In this document: positions 63,865 through 64,000 of the stretch, piece after piece
Position numbering within the stretch: position 1 is the stretch's first letter
How the letters are laid out: each line of letters starts with the position of its first letter
Position numbers and translations under genes: made by a program
NCBI GenBank assembly: GCA_963726615.1
Contig: CAVSCX010000016.1
Location: 186,001 to 250,000 of the forward strand
Reading direction: 5' to 3'
Source of the DNA: CAWDZK01 sp963726615
GTDB taxonomy: Bacteria > Actinomycetota > Actinomycetes > JACCUZ01
Length of the DNA stretch: 64,000 bases
Notes under the pieces: generated by a model
Told to the model about the DNA's origin: nothing
What the model saw: only the letters and a program-made list of their open reading frames with translations
Database searches by the model: none

Positions 63865-64000
63865 GTGAACGGCTACGCCGGAGCCGTGTCGATGCTGGCC
63901 ACCGCACTTGCCGGGGTCGCCGCCCTCTACGGGGTGCACCGGGTGACCAGCGTGCGGGCCGACGTCGTGACCAGCCTGCCGTTCCTCTCCGGGTGGGACC
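63865..64000 (+). CDS. Partial gene at window edge, unknown
   Basis: A GTG at 63865 opens a frame MNGYAGAVSMLATALAGVAALYG... that runs off the window. It starts with a hydrophobic stretch typical of a signal or membrane anchor. Too short to classify; an ATG at 63892 is a later alternative start. Confidence 0.4.
   Translation, partial: MNGYAGAVSMLATALAGVAALYGVHRVTSVRADVVTSLPFLSGWD

Overview
This window is chromosomal DNA from a high-GC actinobacterium. The evidence is a complete 'conservon' (a histidine-kinase-like protein, a roadblock protein, a DUF742 protein and a small GTPase), a Bpa/PafE-type proteasome activator, DUF5926 and DUF4446 proteins, a SigE-type sigma factor, very GC-rich third codon positions and many GTG starts. 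Propionibacteriales or Frankia/Kineosporia-like lineages would fit, but I cannot name the genus from sequence alone.

Region 1 (about 0.15-11.3 kb) is a surface-polysaccharide locus. One minus-strand operon runs acetyltransferase, aminotransferase, Gfo/Idh/MocA dehydrogenase, flippase, methyltransferase, glycosyltransferase and asparagine-synthase-like amidotransferase. A nucleotide-sugar dehydrogenase converges on it and a family-2 glycosyltransferase diverges from it. The dehydrogenase/oxidoreductase/aminotransferase/acetyltransferase set matches the Wbp route to UDP-2,3-diacetamido-2,3-dideoxyglucuronic acid; the asparagine-synthase homologue could amidate that uronic acid. Most of these genes are broken by single-base frameshifts, mainly insertions, that end abruptly near 10,730. 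Motifs survive in the other frames, so assembly error is more likely than decay.

Region 2 (11.3-23.6 kb) holds a glycosidase-like lipoprotein, a GDPD, an ATPase of the anti-sigma/RsbW fold, DUF5926, arginine deiminase, a heparinase II/III-like secreted protein, a tandem GNAT, an SDR, and the operon larB-larC-GDT1 (nickel-pincer cofactor genes coupled to a cation transporter). Region 3 (23.7-36.6 kb) has a 1,660-residue LPxTG surface protein with about ten Ig/cadherin-like repeats, pheA, a membrane-lipid operon (PAP2, PAP2, diacylglycerol-kinase family, BrkB family), AIM24, serS and a threonine-aldolase-like enzyme.

Region 4 (36.6-48 kb) has a SigE-type sigma factor with a coupled membrane protein, a HAD hydrolase, then a compact module at 39,460-40,564: an AbiEi-like/DUF559 nuclease gene enclosed by nested inverted repeats built on GTGATCCACAG. 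It lies exactly between the stop codons of the HAD gene and the proteasome activator. I regard this as the most interesting candidate here. After it come a tandem GNAT, a PadR-regulated ABC exporter with a clear operator, an EAL-GAF cyclic-di-GMP phosphodiesterase and a quinone oxidoreductase.

Region 5 (49-64 kb) has the conservon, whose kinase carries a roughly 700-residue disordered repeat tail, an MpaB-family oxygenase, an ECF-type thiamine/HMP transporter under a TPP riboswitch, a CsoR-copZ-secreted His-rich protein-copA-GNAT copper operon with two palindromic CsoR operators, tRNA-Ser(UGA) and a partial gene at the edge. Many neighbouring genes overlap by ATGA or GTGA, indicating tight translational coupling.
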